A DNA stretch of 64,000 bases from the NCBI GenBank assembly GCA_025403435.1, contig CM046350.1, forward strand, positions 36,585,824-36,649,823, written 5' to 3'. A program made the translations under genes and the position numbers. Shown piece by piece: positions 22,863 to 33,732 of the stretch (its first letter is position 1; every line of letters begins with the position of its first letter). The notes beneath the pieces were generated by a model that saw only the letters and a program-made list of their open reading frames with translations, made no database searches and was not told the origin of the DNA. This DNA is from Artocarpus heterophyllus. Lineage: Eukaryota; Streptophyta; Magnoliopsida; Rosales; Moraceae.

Positions 22863-23943
22863 ATGTCGAATCTTACAAAGCTAGAGTTCGTTTTTCTTGA
22901 TATTTCTGGCAATAATTATTTGGCATGGACTCTTGATGCTGAGATCCACCTTGATGCTATGAATCTTGATAATACAATAAAAAAAGGGAATGACGCATCC
23001 TCACAGGATCGCGTAAAGGCAATGATATTCCTTCATCATCATCTCCATGAAGGATTGAAAACTGAATATTTGACAATAAAGATCCATATGTCCTTTGGAA
23101 TAATTTAAAGGAAAGGTATGACCACCAGAAGACTGTAATTCTTCCTAAAGCTCGCTATAATTGGATGCACCTACGACTGCAAGATTTTAAAACTGTGAGC
23201 GAGTATAATTCAGCAATGTTTAAAATTACTTCTCAATTAAAATTATACAGAGAAAGTGTTACTGATGAAGACATGTTAGAAAAAACATACTCTACTTTTC
23301 ATGCCTCTAATGTGCTTTTGCAACAACAATATCGAGAATGAGGCTTTAAGAAATATTCTGAATTAATATCATGTCTTCTTGTTGCCGAACAAAATAATGA
23401 ACTGTTGATGAAAAATCATCAATCTCGCCCAACTGGATCAATGCCATTCCCTGAAGCGAATGTGGCATATGTTGAAGATCCTGGGCATGGTCGGCATGGT
23501 GGACGTGGACGTGGTCGCGATCGAGGTCGTGGTCATGAACGTGGTCGTGGTCATGGTTACTAAACCAAAACTCCTCAAATTTCAAGAAAGTTGCATCTCA
23601 CTATCAAAAATGGGAGAATAATAAGGAGAAACAAGAAGAAAAGGGTTTTCAAAATAAAGCCCCTAAGAACAATGAAGATACTTGCCATAGATGTGGCATG
23701 AAAGGACATTGGAGACGTACATGTCGCACGTCTAAACATTTTGTTGATCTTTACCAAGCTTCCTTAAAGTAGAAAGAAAAAGGTGCAGAGGCAAACTTTG
23801 TTGAGACAAACTTTACTGAACGCCATGATCCCACAGATTTTACACACTTGAACGTTGCAGATTTCTTTGAGAATCATGATGGAAATTTTCAGAATGGAAA
23901 TTTTGAGAATTTAATTAGTGAGGGAAACATCAATATGGCTTGA
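22863..23943 (+). pseudogene. Copia gag
   Basis: Starts with ATG at 22863 (MSNLTKLEFVFLDISGNNY), followed by a UBN2-type Copia gag region. A one-base loss near 23080 shifts the frame, after which DPYVLWNNLKERYD continues in the next frame. A TGA at 23341-23343 stands where related proteins have Arg. A Gly/Arg-rich stretch (HGGRGRGRDRGRG) follows. The CCHC zinc knuckle is CHRCGMKGHWRRTC at about 23683-23724, and a TAG follows ASLK near 23770. It ends at TGA 23941-23943. Confidence 0.88.
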
Positions 23944-24165
23944 AAAGATGTTCTCCCACCAATCTATCCCTTTTTTTTTTTTTTTTTTTTTTCTGGTGTG
24001 ACCATAATTTTTAGTATGTTTCAATTTTTTTTTTATTTTAGTTTGGTTGTAATTTGGGTGTGATTTTATTATGTTTTGTAATCTCCATATATTTTCTTAA
24101 AAAAAAAAGGATTGTGTTTAGTATATTATTTTCTTATCTCTTTGTTTTATTTTTCATGAAGAGGC
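23944..24165 (+). other. T-rich non-coding linker between gag and pol
   Basis: About 220 bp containing a run of about 22 T and two further T-rich tracts, with no coding capacity. It separates the gag stop from the ATG at 24166 that opens the protease region. It may be an intron-like or re-initiation spacer. Confidence 0.6.
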
Positions 24166-27100
24166 ATGAATTTTAAAAATCATTCCACCGGTATTAAAGT
24201 TAATGATGAAGCCTTTTGCCTGGTGGACAGTGGAACAACACACACTATTCTCAAAGATAAAAAATATTTTTCCAATCTTATATTAGCTGAAGCTAATGTT
24301 AGTACAATATCTGGTGTTGCAAATCTCATTGAGGGCTTTGGTAGTGCCAATATATTATTACCTGGTGGCATAAAGTTTGTGATTAACGACGCTATGTATT
24401 CTAGTAGATCAAAAAGAAATCTACTAAGTTTTAAAGATATACATCGTAATGGTTATCATAGTTAGACAACAAATGAAAGAGACGTTGAATATCTTTATAT
24501 TACGTCTAATGTCTCAGGAAGGAAACAAATATTGGGGAAGCTACTAGCATACTCTTTTGGATTGTATTATACATTTATAAATCCAATTGAATCCTATGTG
24601 GTGATGAACAAAGAATCCAAAGATTCAACGAATTTTATTGTTTGGCACAACCGTTTAGGTCATCCAGGTTCAATAATGATGCGAAGGATTATAGAAAATT
24701 CAAATGGACATCCTTTAAAGAACCAAAAGATTCTTTTGTGCAAAGATTTTTCATGTGCTGCTTGTTTTCAAGGAAAACTAATTATAAGGTCATCCCCAAT
24801 GAAAGTTACAATTGAATCTCCTATATTTTTAGAACGAATTCAAGGAGATATATGTGGGCCTATTATTCCATCATGTGGACCATTTCAGTATTTTGTGGTC
24901 TTAATAGATGCATCAACACGTTGGTCACATGTTTGCTTATTATCTACTCGCAATGTTGCATTTACGAGACTCCTTGCTCAAATAATCTGATTACGAGCAC
25001 AATTCCCAGATTATACAATCAAGAAAATTCGTTTGGATAATGCAGGAGAATTTACATCCCAAACCTTTAATGATTACTGCATGTCAATTGGGATTACTGT
25101 TGAGCATCCTGTTGCTCATGTGCACACTCAAAATGGATTAGTAGAATCCTTTATTAAAAGGTTGAAATTAATTGCTAGGCCTTTACTTATGAGAACAAAA
25201 TTGCCTAGCTCTGCTTGGGGACATGCCATATTACATGCTGCAGCACTTATTCGCATAAGGCCTACTACATATCATAAATACTCCCCATTACAGCTTGTTT
25301 AAGGTAAAGAGCTAGATATTTCCCATCTGAGAATTTTTGGTTGTGCAGTATATGTTTCAATTGCTTCACCACAGCGTACTAAGATGGGTCCTCAAAGGAG
25401 ACTGGGAATTTATGTTGGATTTGAATCCCCATCAATAATTAAATATCTCGAACCCTTGACAGGTGACCTCTTTACGACACGGTTTGTCAATTGTCAATTT
25501 GATGAGACAGTTTTCCCAACATTAGGGGGAGATAAACAACAGCTGAAAAAACAAGAAATTTCGTGGAATGCATTATCATTATCTCACTTTGATCCTCGTA
25601 CAAATCAATGTGACTTAGAAGTTCAAAAGATTATCCATTTACAAAAGGTTGCAAATCAGTTACCAGATGCATTTACCGATGTCAAGAAAGTAACAAAATC
25701 ACATATACCAGCTGAAAATGCTCCTATTCGAATTGATCTTCCTACCGGAAAAGATATTAATATGGTAGCAAATGAATCTAAGGCACGCCAGAAGCGTGGT
25801 AGACCCATCGGTTCTAAGGATAAAAATCCAAGAAAGAAAAAGGAGCTAAATAATAAGCAAGTTGGCATTTCCAATGTTATTAATGTTCTTAAAGAGCCCA
25901 GTATAAAAACAGTTGACATAGCTGAAGAATTAACCCCAAAAGAGGTTCAAGTATTTGAAAAAGATGTTAATGAAGAGATCTCAATAAGCTATGTTACTTC
26001 AGGAAAGAGATGGAACCGAAAGGAAATTGTTGTCGACAACATATTTGCATATGCAATAGCTCTTGATATTACAGAAGAAAAACGAGGATCTTGAACCAAA
26101 GTCTGTTGAAGAATGTCAGTGTAGAAATGATTGGCCAAAATAGAAAGACACAATCTAGGTAGAATTAAGTTCACTTGAAAAACGTCAAGTTTTCGGGCCT
26201 GTTGTCCAAACACCTGAAGGTGTAAAACCTGTACAAGTGGGTATTTGTGTGAAAGCGTAATGAAAAAAATGAAGTTGTCAGATATAAAGCACGACTTGTA
26301 GCACAAGGCTTTTCGCAAAGACCTGGTATTGATTATGAGGAGACATATTCACCAGTGGTGGATGCAATTACATTTAGATTTTTGATTAGCCTGGCAGTTT
26401 CAGAAGGACTTCACATGCGTCTAATGGATGTTGTAACGGCCTATCTGTATGGGTCACTTGATAGTGACATTTACATGAAAGTCCCTAAAGGCCTAAAAAT
26501 ACCTGAAACATGCAATTCAAAACCCTGGGAAATGTATTCAATAAAATTACAAAGATCTTTGTATGGATTAAAGCAATCTGGACGTATGTGGTATAATCGT
26601 CTCAGTGAATACCTTTTGAAAGAAGGATATATTAACAATCCAATTTGTCCATGTGTTTTTATTAAAAGGTATAAGTCTGGATTTGCTATTATTGCAGTTT
26701 ATGTTAATGATTTGAATATCATTGGGACTCATGAGGAGCTTACAGATACGATAACATATTTGAAAAATGAATTTGAAATGAAGGACTTAGGAAAAACAAA
26801 ATTCTGTCTCGGCTTGCAGATCGAGCATTTATCAAAAGGAATTGTTGTTCATCAGTCAACATATATTGAAAAGGTATTAAAGCGTTTTAATATGGATAAA
26901 TCCCATCCAATGAGTTCTCCCATGGTTGTACGATCCCTTGATGTGAAAAACGATCATTTTCATCCTTGAGATGATGATGAAGAAATTCTAGGTCAAGAAG
27001 TACCATATCTTAGTGCTATTGGTGCACTAATGTATCTTGCTAATTGCACAAGACCTGACATATCATTTTCTGTTAGCTTACTAGCGGATATAGTTCTTCA

Positions 27101-27750
27101 CCAACTCGAAGACATTGGAATGGTGTCAAACAAATACTTCGTTATCTTCGTGGTACAACAGATATGGGTCTGTATTATATACAAGATTCTAAGTCGGAAT
27201 TGATTAGATATGTGGATGCAGGATATTTGTTTGATCCACATAAAGCACGATCACAAACAGGTTATTTGTTTACATATGGTGGTACAGTTATCTCGTGGCG
27301 TTCAACAAAACAAACCCTAACTGCCACATCTTCGAATCATGCTGAGATATTGGCAATTCAAGAGGCAAGTCGAGAATGTGTATTGTTAAGATCCCTGGTG
27401 CAACATATAAGAGAAACATGTAATCTTTCATTCAACAAAGAAAGTCCAACTGTGTTGTATGAAGATAATGCAGCATGCATCGCTTAACTCAAAGGGGGTT
27501 ACATAAAAGGAGACAGAACAAAGCACATTTCACCAAAATTCTTTTTCACGCACGAGCTTCAAAAGAAAGGAGAGATCGACGTACATCAAATTCGCTCCAG
27601 TGACAACTTGATAGTTTTGTTTACAAAGGCACTTCCTACAACAACATTTGAGAAGTTGGTACACAAAATTAGTATGCATTGACTTAAAGATCTTTGAAAA
27701 AGAGATGTTGACATGAGGGGGAGACACTGCATATTGTACTCTTTTTCCCT
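24166..27750 (+). pseudogene. Copia pol (protease, integrase, RT, RNase H)
   Basis: Protease motif CLVDSGTTHTIL near 24217. The GAG-pre-integrase zinc region WHNRLGHPGSIMMRR is near 24643. The integrase core has Asp in RIQGDICGPI, Asp in LDNAGEF and Glu in NGLVESFIKR (24838-25160). RT spans about 26270-26960 with MDVVTAYLYGSLDSDIYMK and a catalytic motif YVND (26698-26709) in place of YVDD. RNase H runs from about 27160 with HAEILAIQEA and LYEDNAACIA, then a stop at 27484-27486. Other stops or shifts lie near 24463, 24990, 25300, 26092 and 26967. It is not functional as a polyprotein. Confidence 0.93.
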
Positions 27751-27933
27751 TAGCCTAGGTTTTTGTCCCATTGGGTTTTCTTGGCAAGGTTTTTAATGAG
27801 GCAATCCTAAATGCATAACATACAATAATTATGTACTCTTTTTTCCTTCACTAAGATTTTTTCCCATTGGGTTTTTTCTTGGTAAGGTTTTTAATGAGGC
27901 ATATTATTTGTATGGTGGACATCCAAGGGGGAG

Positions 27934-28269
27934 TGTTGTGAATCAAGTATGTGTGGATGCCACCTCTTGGTATTCCATGAGTTACATGCAAACATTTTAT
28001 TACAATTTAGACCACATTATCACCCTATTAAATCCCTCTTAATATTGTGCATTATGTCTCCTTTAATTGTATATGAAACCTATGTAAGTTATGTCAATTA
28101 CCATTACCTCTAGTATGATGACTTGGCCTATAAATAGTAGTTGTACTAAGCTTGTAAGTTTCATCCCTCAAAAGTAAAAGTATAGAAAGTTGCTTTGTCT
28201 TCAATTTTCTCTTGTCTTTCTCTATTGTTCTCTTTAGCCTTTTGTTATACTTTGCTTTATTTCATAACA
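27934..28269 (+). repeat. Copia 3' LTR (plus-strand element)
   Basis: 336 bp, preceded by the polypurine tract AAGGGGGAG and followed by the CTTTT target duplication. TATAAATA is at about 28129-28136. Confidence 0.95.
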
Positions 28270-28274
28270 CTTTT

Positions 28275-28960
28275 AAATTTATGGAAGTTTATGGTCGACG
28301 ATACAAGATATATACATTTTTAGCTTGACGAGGTGCAATAAATTGTTTTATGTATTTCTAATTCCTATTTAATGGATAAGTAATTGGTAGCACTTGATTG
28401 AAAAATAATAATAATAATAATAAATTCATCTCTTCAGGCAATTAAAAACCCAAATTCTTTTCCAAAAAAAAAAATAAAAACCAAAAATTATTATTAAAGA
28501 AAAATTGACTCAATTTTTTTTTTTTTAGTTTCAACTGAAGTTAATTGAAACATTAATCCTCAATAAATTTGAAGTTAAAATATAAAATAATGGCTCATAT
28601 TATTAATTAACTATTTGCGCGTTAGTTACGTCAATTGATTAACACACGCCAATGGGGAACTTTGCGTTCCATCTTTAGATTTAAACGGCTGATTACCATT
28701 TTTTTTTTTAAAGAAACTCTACTAATCAAGGAGAAGTTCAAATGGACGATACTGCAAATGAGCCTTTTGTTTTTGTAATTTTTTTTTGGCAAAAATTGCA
28801 CCAAATGTTATGTTTTTAGATATCGGTAGTAAGTAATGCCAGAAGTGTTGAAAATGTAAAAAAAAAAAATAGCAGATTTAGTATTAATTAGTCTTTTAAA
28901 ACAATAAAAAGACCAAACCACCCTCAAAACAAAAAAAAATCAGATCTGATTCAAATCAGA
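28275..28960. other. AT-rich intergenic
   Basis: No gene seen. Contains an (AAT)n microsatellite at about 28403-28425 and several poly-A/T tracts. Confidence 0.5.
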
Positions 28961-29839
28961 TAAGATATTGCTCTATCTCTCTTCCCTCCTCTCTCTTTTC
29001 TTTTTCTCTCTTCTCTTTCTTTCTTTGGTTTTTCCAAAAGATCCACCACTCTCTGACACAGATCTCGAGCAAAGATGCTATCGATTGCGACGTCGCCAAA
29101 AGATCGCCGTCGATCTCGATGGCACCAAAACCGAGACAAACGAGATCAACGGGCATTGCTCCAATGGAATCGGTGCCATAAAATCTCGTGTAGCTCCGTT
29201 GCCCAAGGTCCGTCAGAGTTCGAGTTGCGTCATGAGACCTTCTTCTTTGTCGACAATGACGGAGATCTAGTGAGGGCGTCGTGAAGAGATTGGGTAGAGT
29301 TTGATGGAGATTTGCACATCAACTAAGAGTCGACGAAGATTCAACGCTGTCCGAGTCTCGCATTTGCCATTGTGTTTCGAGCATCGTGGTCGTCGTCTAA
29401 GTTCAAGCCCATGCTCGTCGTCAACGTCCAAGTCCAATCTGCCTCGTCGATGCTGCCGTTTGTAGCTGTCGAAGCTTGTGTTGAAATCAATGACGAGATC
29501 CATGGAGGTTCATAGCCAGTGAGTAGAGGGGACTAGAGGGAATGAAACTGAAGGTCTAGTCTGGGGAAGGGATTATGGTCAGGCAAGGTTCGATTTGGAA
29601 TTTAGTATAAAAAAGAATCCGAAGAAAGAAAAAAAAGAGAGATGGTGAAGTTTATTTTTTGTTTGGCTAGGAACTAGGTTTTTTTTGGTTGTTTTTGTTC
29701 AGATGGAATTTTGATTTGTTTCTTTGACTTGTTTTTTGATTGGATTTTGATCATATATGTTTATTGTTTTGTTGTCTATCATATTTTTGTTTTACTTTTT
29801 TTTTTTGTAGTGTTTCAGTTTAGTTTTTTTTTCAGATCC
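28961..29839. other. CT-rich and GC-richer segment flanking the tandem array
   Basis: Starts with a pyrimidine tract at 28973-29030, followed by 29050-29500, which is more GC-rich and has CG-containing words such as CGTCGATCTCGATGGCACC. Open frames on both strands are short and share no known domain. A purine/T-rich stretch follows. Together with the adjacent array it may be one repetitive unit. Confidence 0.35.
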
Positions 29840-30990
29840 GATAATATGATATTAAAAGTAAAATACCATATTTTCGGGCACCAATGACATCGCCGGTGTC
29901 GATGATGTCTGATGACATCATTGGTAAATTTTTCTATCTCATGGTAATATAGTATTGATACTGTAATACAGTGTGATAAGGTTAATATTATACTTCTTGG
30001 CTACGGTTGTCTAGCAAAGTCACTGGTGAAATATAGTATTTACATTGTAATATAATATTACAGGGTAACACTATATTTCTTGGCCGCTAGTGGTTCATTG
30101 AAGTCGCCAGTGAAATATAGTATTTACTATGTAATACAATATTGCAAGGTTAATACTGTATTTTTAGGCCGTTGGAGGTCTGAAAAAGTTGCTGGTAACT
30201 TTTTGTATTTACGCAGTAATACAATATTTCTAGTGAAATGCTATTTTTCTAATGAGATACTGTATTTTTTGGCCGCCAAAGGTCCGACGAAATCGCTAGT
30301 GAATTTTTATATTTACATGGTAAATACAGTATTTTGTGGTAAATATTGTATTTCTTGGCCACCGTCGGTTCTTCGAAGTCGCTAGTAAATTTTTGTATTT
30401 GCACAATAATAAAGTATTTCAAGTGAAATATTATATTTTCTGGCCTCGGCAGTTTGTTGAAGTTGCCATTGAATTTTTTGTATTACACGGTAAATACATT
30501 ATGTTTTGGTAAATATTGTATTTCTCAATCGTTCGTGGCCCGTCTAAGTCATCGACGAATTTTTGTATTACACGGTAAATATAGTATTTCTCAGTAAGTC
30601 TTATATTTCACAACCGCCAGTGGTTCGACGAAGTCGTTGGTGAATTTTTGTATTACATGGCAAATACAGTATTTTTTGGTAAATATTGTATTTTCTAGCT
30701 GTCACTAGCCTCGTAAATTCGATAGTGAATTTTTTTATTACATAGTAAATGCAGTATTTCTTGGTAAATATTGTATTTATTGGCCTCCGGTGATACCGCA
30801 AAGTCGCTGGTGAATTTTTGTAGTACAAAGTAAATACTGTATTCCCCAGTAAATAGTCTACTTCTTAGTAAATATTGTATTTTTCAGCCGCCGGCTACCC
30901 GACAAAGTCGTCAATGAATTTTTGTATTGCATGGTAAATATAGTATTTTCTGGTACATATTGTGTTATCCAGCCGACGACGGTGCCGATG
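29840..30990. repeat. Degenerate tandem array, about 85-bp period, 11-12 units
   Basis: A block like GAAGTCGCTGGTGAATTT recurs at about 30017, 30101, 30185, 30290, 30375, 30460, 30546, 30631, 30716, 30801 and 30904. Successive spacings are 84, 84, 105, 85, 85, 86, 85, 85, 85 and 103 bp. An older unit probably begins near 29890. Each unit is a CG-bearing part (GGCCGCC-GGT) followed by an AT-rich part with a small palindrome of type AAATACNGTATTT. There is no coding potential across units. Confidence 0.9.
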
Positions 30991-32013
30991 AGGGAGGAAA
31001 ATGAGAGATATAAAAGAAAAAAATGTGGGGGTATTTTAGGGTTTTTGAACTGAATTTCTCATGAGATATTACTCAATTTCTCATGTTATGTTATTTATTA
31101 CACATTTTGAAACTATATGATATTATTTACTAAGGTTTATCCTAAATATGCTATTTTGATCTTATTCTTTCTTTTGGGGAATTTTTATAAATGTCACACA
31201 TGTTCATTGTGGTATAACTTAACATGTAATATGAATGATAGTGTGGTATAAATAAACACAACTTTTAAAAGAATGATATAACATGTAATTTTCTCAATTT
31301 TTTTGGCATATATTTTCTACTTTTGATATTTTAATCCTCCTTTCATTAGAGTCTGCTTGAAAACATAATTTAAATTAAAAGTTTAAATTTAAAAAAATGT
31401 AACAATTTAATTATTACGAAAGAAAACAATAAAACAAAGTTTGTTTATACTCGGACTTTTTGGTTCGAATCATGTTTAAATAGCACTTACAACTTTCAAG
31501 AAGTCTTATCTGACCCAACGTATAAATTGGTGCCTTCGGTGGTGTGATAGCGACTAGTGTCTAATTCCCATGTATGACATCAATATTCCATGGCAAGATA
31601 TGTCGATTCAAAAATCAATTTATGCTTAAAAAAAAAAAAAAACACGACACCTAAAAACAACCGATTTCACGTACGCTTAAAAAGACACGACACCAACAAC
31701 CATTTGATTTCACATGTAAACTCAAATTACAAGATTGAAGTGAAATAACATGTATGGGACTCCGCAAATAAATATCCAAAAAGAAATACTACATATTAAG
31801 CACACATCTAACTCTTTAACAATTTCTTTATGATCAATGAAAATTTATTTTCAACAGATATTGAGGACTCGACAACATCATAGCTATACAAGAAACTACC
31901 AAGAAATAAATCCAGTTAACACTAACTAAACAAAACAAATGCACAGACAACTCAAGGTAAAAATAGTCATAGTTATTTGCCTAAATCGAACTAAACAAAA
32001 AAAAAAATTTATT
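30991..32013. other. AT-rich intergenic
   Basis: No gene supported. The first part (31020-31050) is the right edge of the repeat region and includes GGGGGTATTTTAGGG. The rest is AT-rich with poly-A tracts. The phrase ACACGACACC is repeated near 31642 and 31684 with similar flanks, a small local duplication. Confidence 0.45.
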
Positions 32014-33105
32014 TTACTGTGTCCTTTGAACGTTCCAACTTTTCTTATTTTGATCCCTACACTTTAAAAGATAACAAATCACTCCTTTAAATGATGCAAC
32101 TTGTCCAATTTTGGCTATTCCATAACTAAATCATTAAATATTGACGAATTGAGCCAATAATTTTACTTTTAACCGCTGAACTACGAAGCTTGTCCTATTT
32201 TGACCATTCTATTTCTAAATCTATTAAATATTGACAAATTAGGCCACATATGTATAGACCTAATCGATTAATTATAAATCGACAGTTAATATTAAATCTT
32301 TTGTAATGAAATTTTATGCATCTTAGACCTACAAATAGGAAATTTCATAAACAAATGTGCATTTTTGTTGAATTAAAATTAATAAAAAGTTTGAGATTTT
32401 TCTAGTAATTGTTAAGTCCAATTAAACAAACTATTCATTGTTCTGTCATTTGCGTAATTTTCAATCTCAATATTTAAGCATAAAAATGAAATGTAAGTTA
32501 TATATCGTCTCTATGCATCTTTTTGTAACTTTGTATACGCACCCCTATATTCAAGTTTTTTTTTCTTATTTGTTTATATATGTATATGTTATATTTCATT
32601 TTAATTCATAATAATACAAATCCAACACAAGTCATATGATGGAGACAATTTGGTAAAACTTCTTGTGCAAATAAAGTAAAAAAATTATAAAAAATTTTTT
32701 AAAAAAAGAAAAAAAATGAAACTCATATAATGGAGGAACAAAACTTAGGTTTGGGCCTTCAAAATATATGTTGAAAACAAATATAAGCAAAAGGTCAAAA
32801 TGGTCACTTGCATCAATCTATCAATATTTAACAGATTTAGTAAAGAAAGGATCAAAACAGGACAAGTTTCATAGTTCACAGGTACAATTTGTTACGTCTT
32901 AAATTTCAGGAGTCAAAATGAGACAAATAGCATAGCTTAGGGACCAAAAGTGAAATTATTAGCTTAAAATCCGCGAGTATTTAATGGATTTAGTAACAAA
33001 AGGACCAAAGTAGGACAAGTTGCATAATTCTAGAATATAATTTGTTACATTTTAAAACTCAGGGGTCAAAATAGGATAAAATGTATAGTTCAGGAGTTAA
33101 CCCAC
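32014..33105. repeat. Fold-back (long inverted repeat) element
   Basis: The left arm (about 32014-32270) and the right arm (about 32795-33105) are inverted copies. The reverse complement of the left arm reads TCAATATTTAATAGATTTAG, then ATAGGACAAGCTTCGTAGTTCAG, against TCAATATTTAACAGATTTAG, then ACAGGACAAGTTTCATAGTTCAC in the right arm. Each arm holds two tandem sub-units built on the words GGACAAGTTGCAT and TCAAAATAGG. About 500 bp of AT-rich spacer separates the arms. It has no coding capacity and is probably a non-autonomous DNA element. Confidence 0.85.
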
Positions 33106-33732
33106 CCTAAAAAATTACCATAAATAAAAATGTTATAGGTTTTTTTTTTTTTTTTTTTTGTAGAGAAATAACCATCAATGCTTAAAACAATAGGAGAAGA
33201 TATAGTACCAAATGGGAAAGAAGACGGGCCGATGAACCAATACATGTGCACCACACAAGTATCCCTATGAATATGTTCAACACGACCTTTTCTTACCCCA
33301 ACCAAAGCACCCCTCTAGGGGTGAACAATGGGCGGGTGCGGTGCTGTTTTTTGGATGGCGGGTTGGCGATTAACCAACCCACAAACTGCCCACCACATGA
33401 CGGGCGATTTTGGTTTGGTTTTGGGCGGGTGCGGGCGGGTTGAGGCCGTTTAGACCTATGTTATTGCACAATCCCCAATGTAATTTTTTGGACATTTTTT
33501 TTAAAAAAAGGAAAAAAAATTGTAGAAAATATAAGATGATAATACATAAAGCATTCTCAACAACAAGCAAGTTTGATGCCTAAAGACAGTAACCATATTC
33601 AAAATACAAATTAAGAAACATAATCATTCACTTCACAAAATAATTTAGTTTGATGTCTTTTTCTACTAACTTACTTGATTTGAATTTTGATCACTTCACA
33701 AAATAATAGGAGAATTTTCACTTTCCAATGTG

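Larger units (their letters stand above)
21824..28274 (+). mobile_element. Ty1/Copia LTR retrotransposon, recent insertion
   Basis: A 6.4-kb element on the plus strand. Two 336-bp LTRs (21829-22164 and 27934-28269) start TGTTGTG and end CATAACA. A perfect target duplication CTTTT lies at 21824-21828 and 28270-28274. By eye only about nine LTR positions differ, so the insertion is fairly young. Internal order is gag, protease, integrase, RT, RNase H, which defines Copia. The polypurine tract CAAGGGGGAG lies at 27924-27933. Stops, frameshifts and a mutated RT motif make it non-autonomous. Confidence 0.95.

Noticed and set aside
28951..29503. Several short ORFs on both strands in the CT-rich and GC-richer segment
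   Set aside because: None matches a known domain, they overlap each other, and the region looks like part of a repeat.
30080..30828. ORFs inside the 85-bp array
   Set aside because: They follow the repeat without a stable period in frame (85 is not a multiple of 3) and share no domain.
29840..30990. CRISPR-like regular repeats
   Set aside because: Units are long, diverged and contiguous, with no short identical repeats or unique spacers, and the DNA is a plant nuclear sequence.
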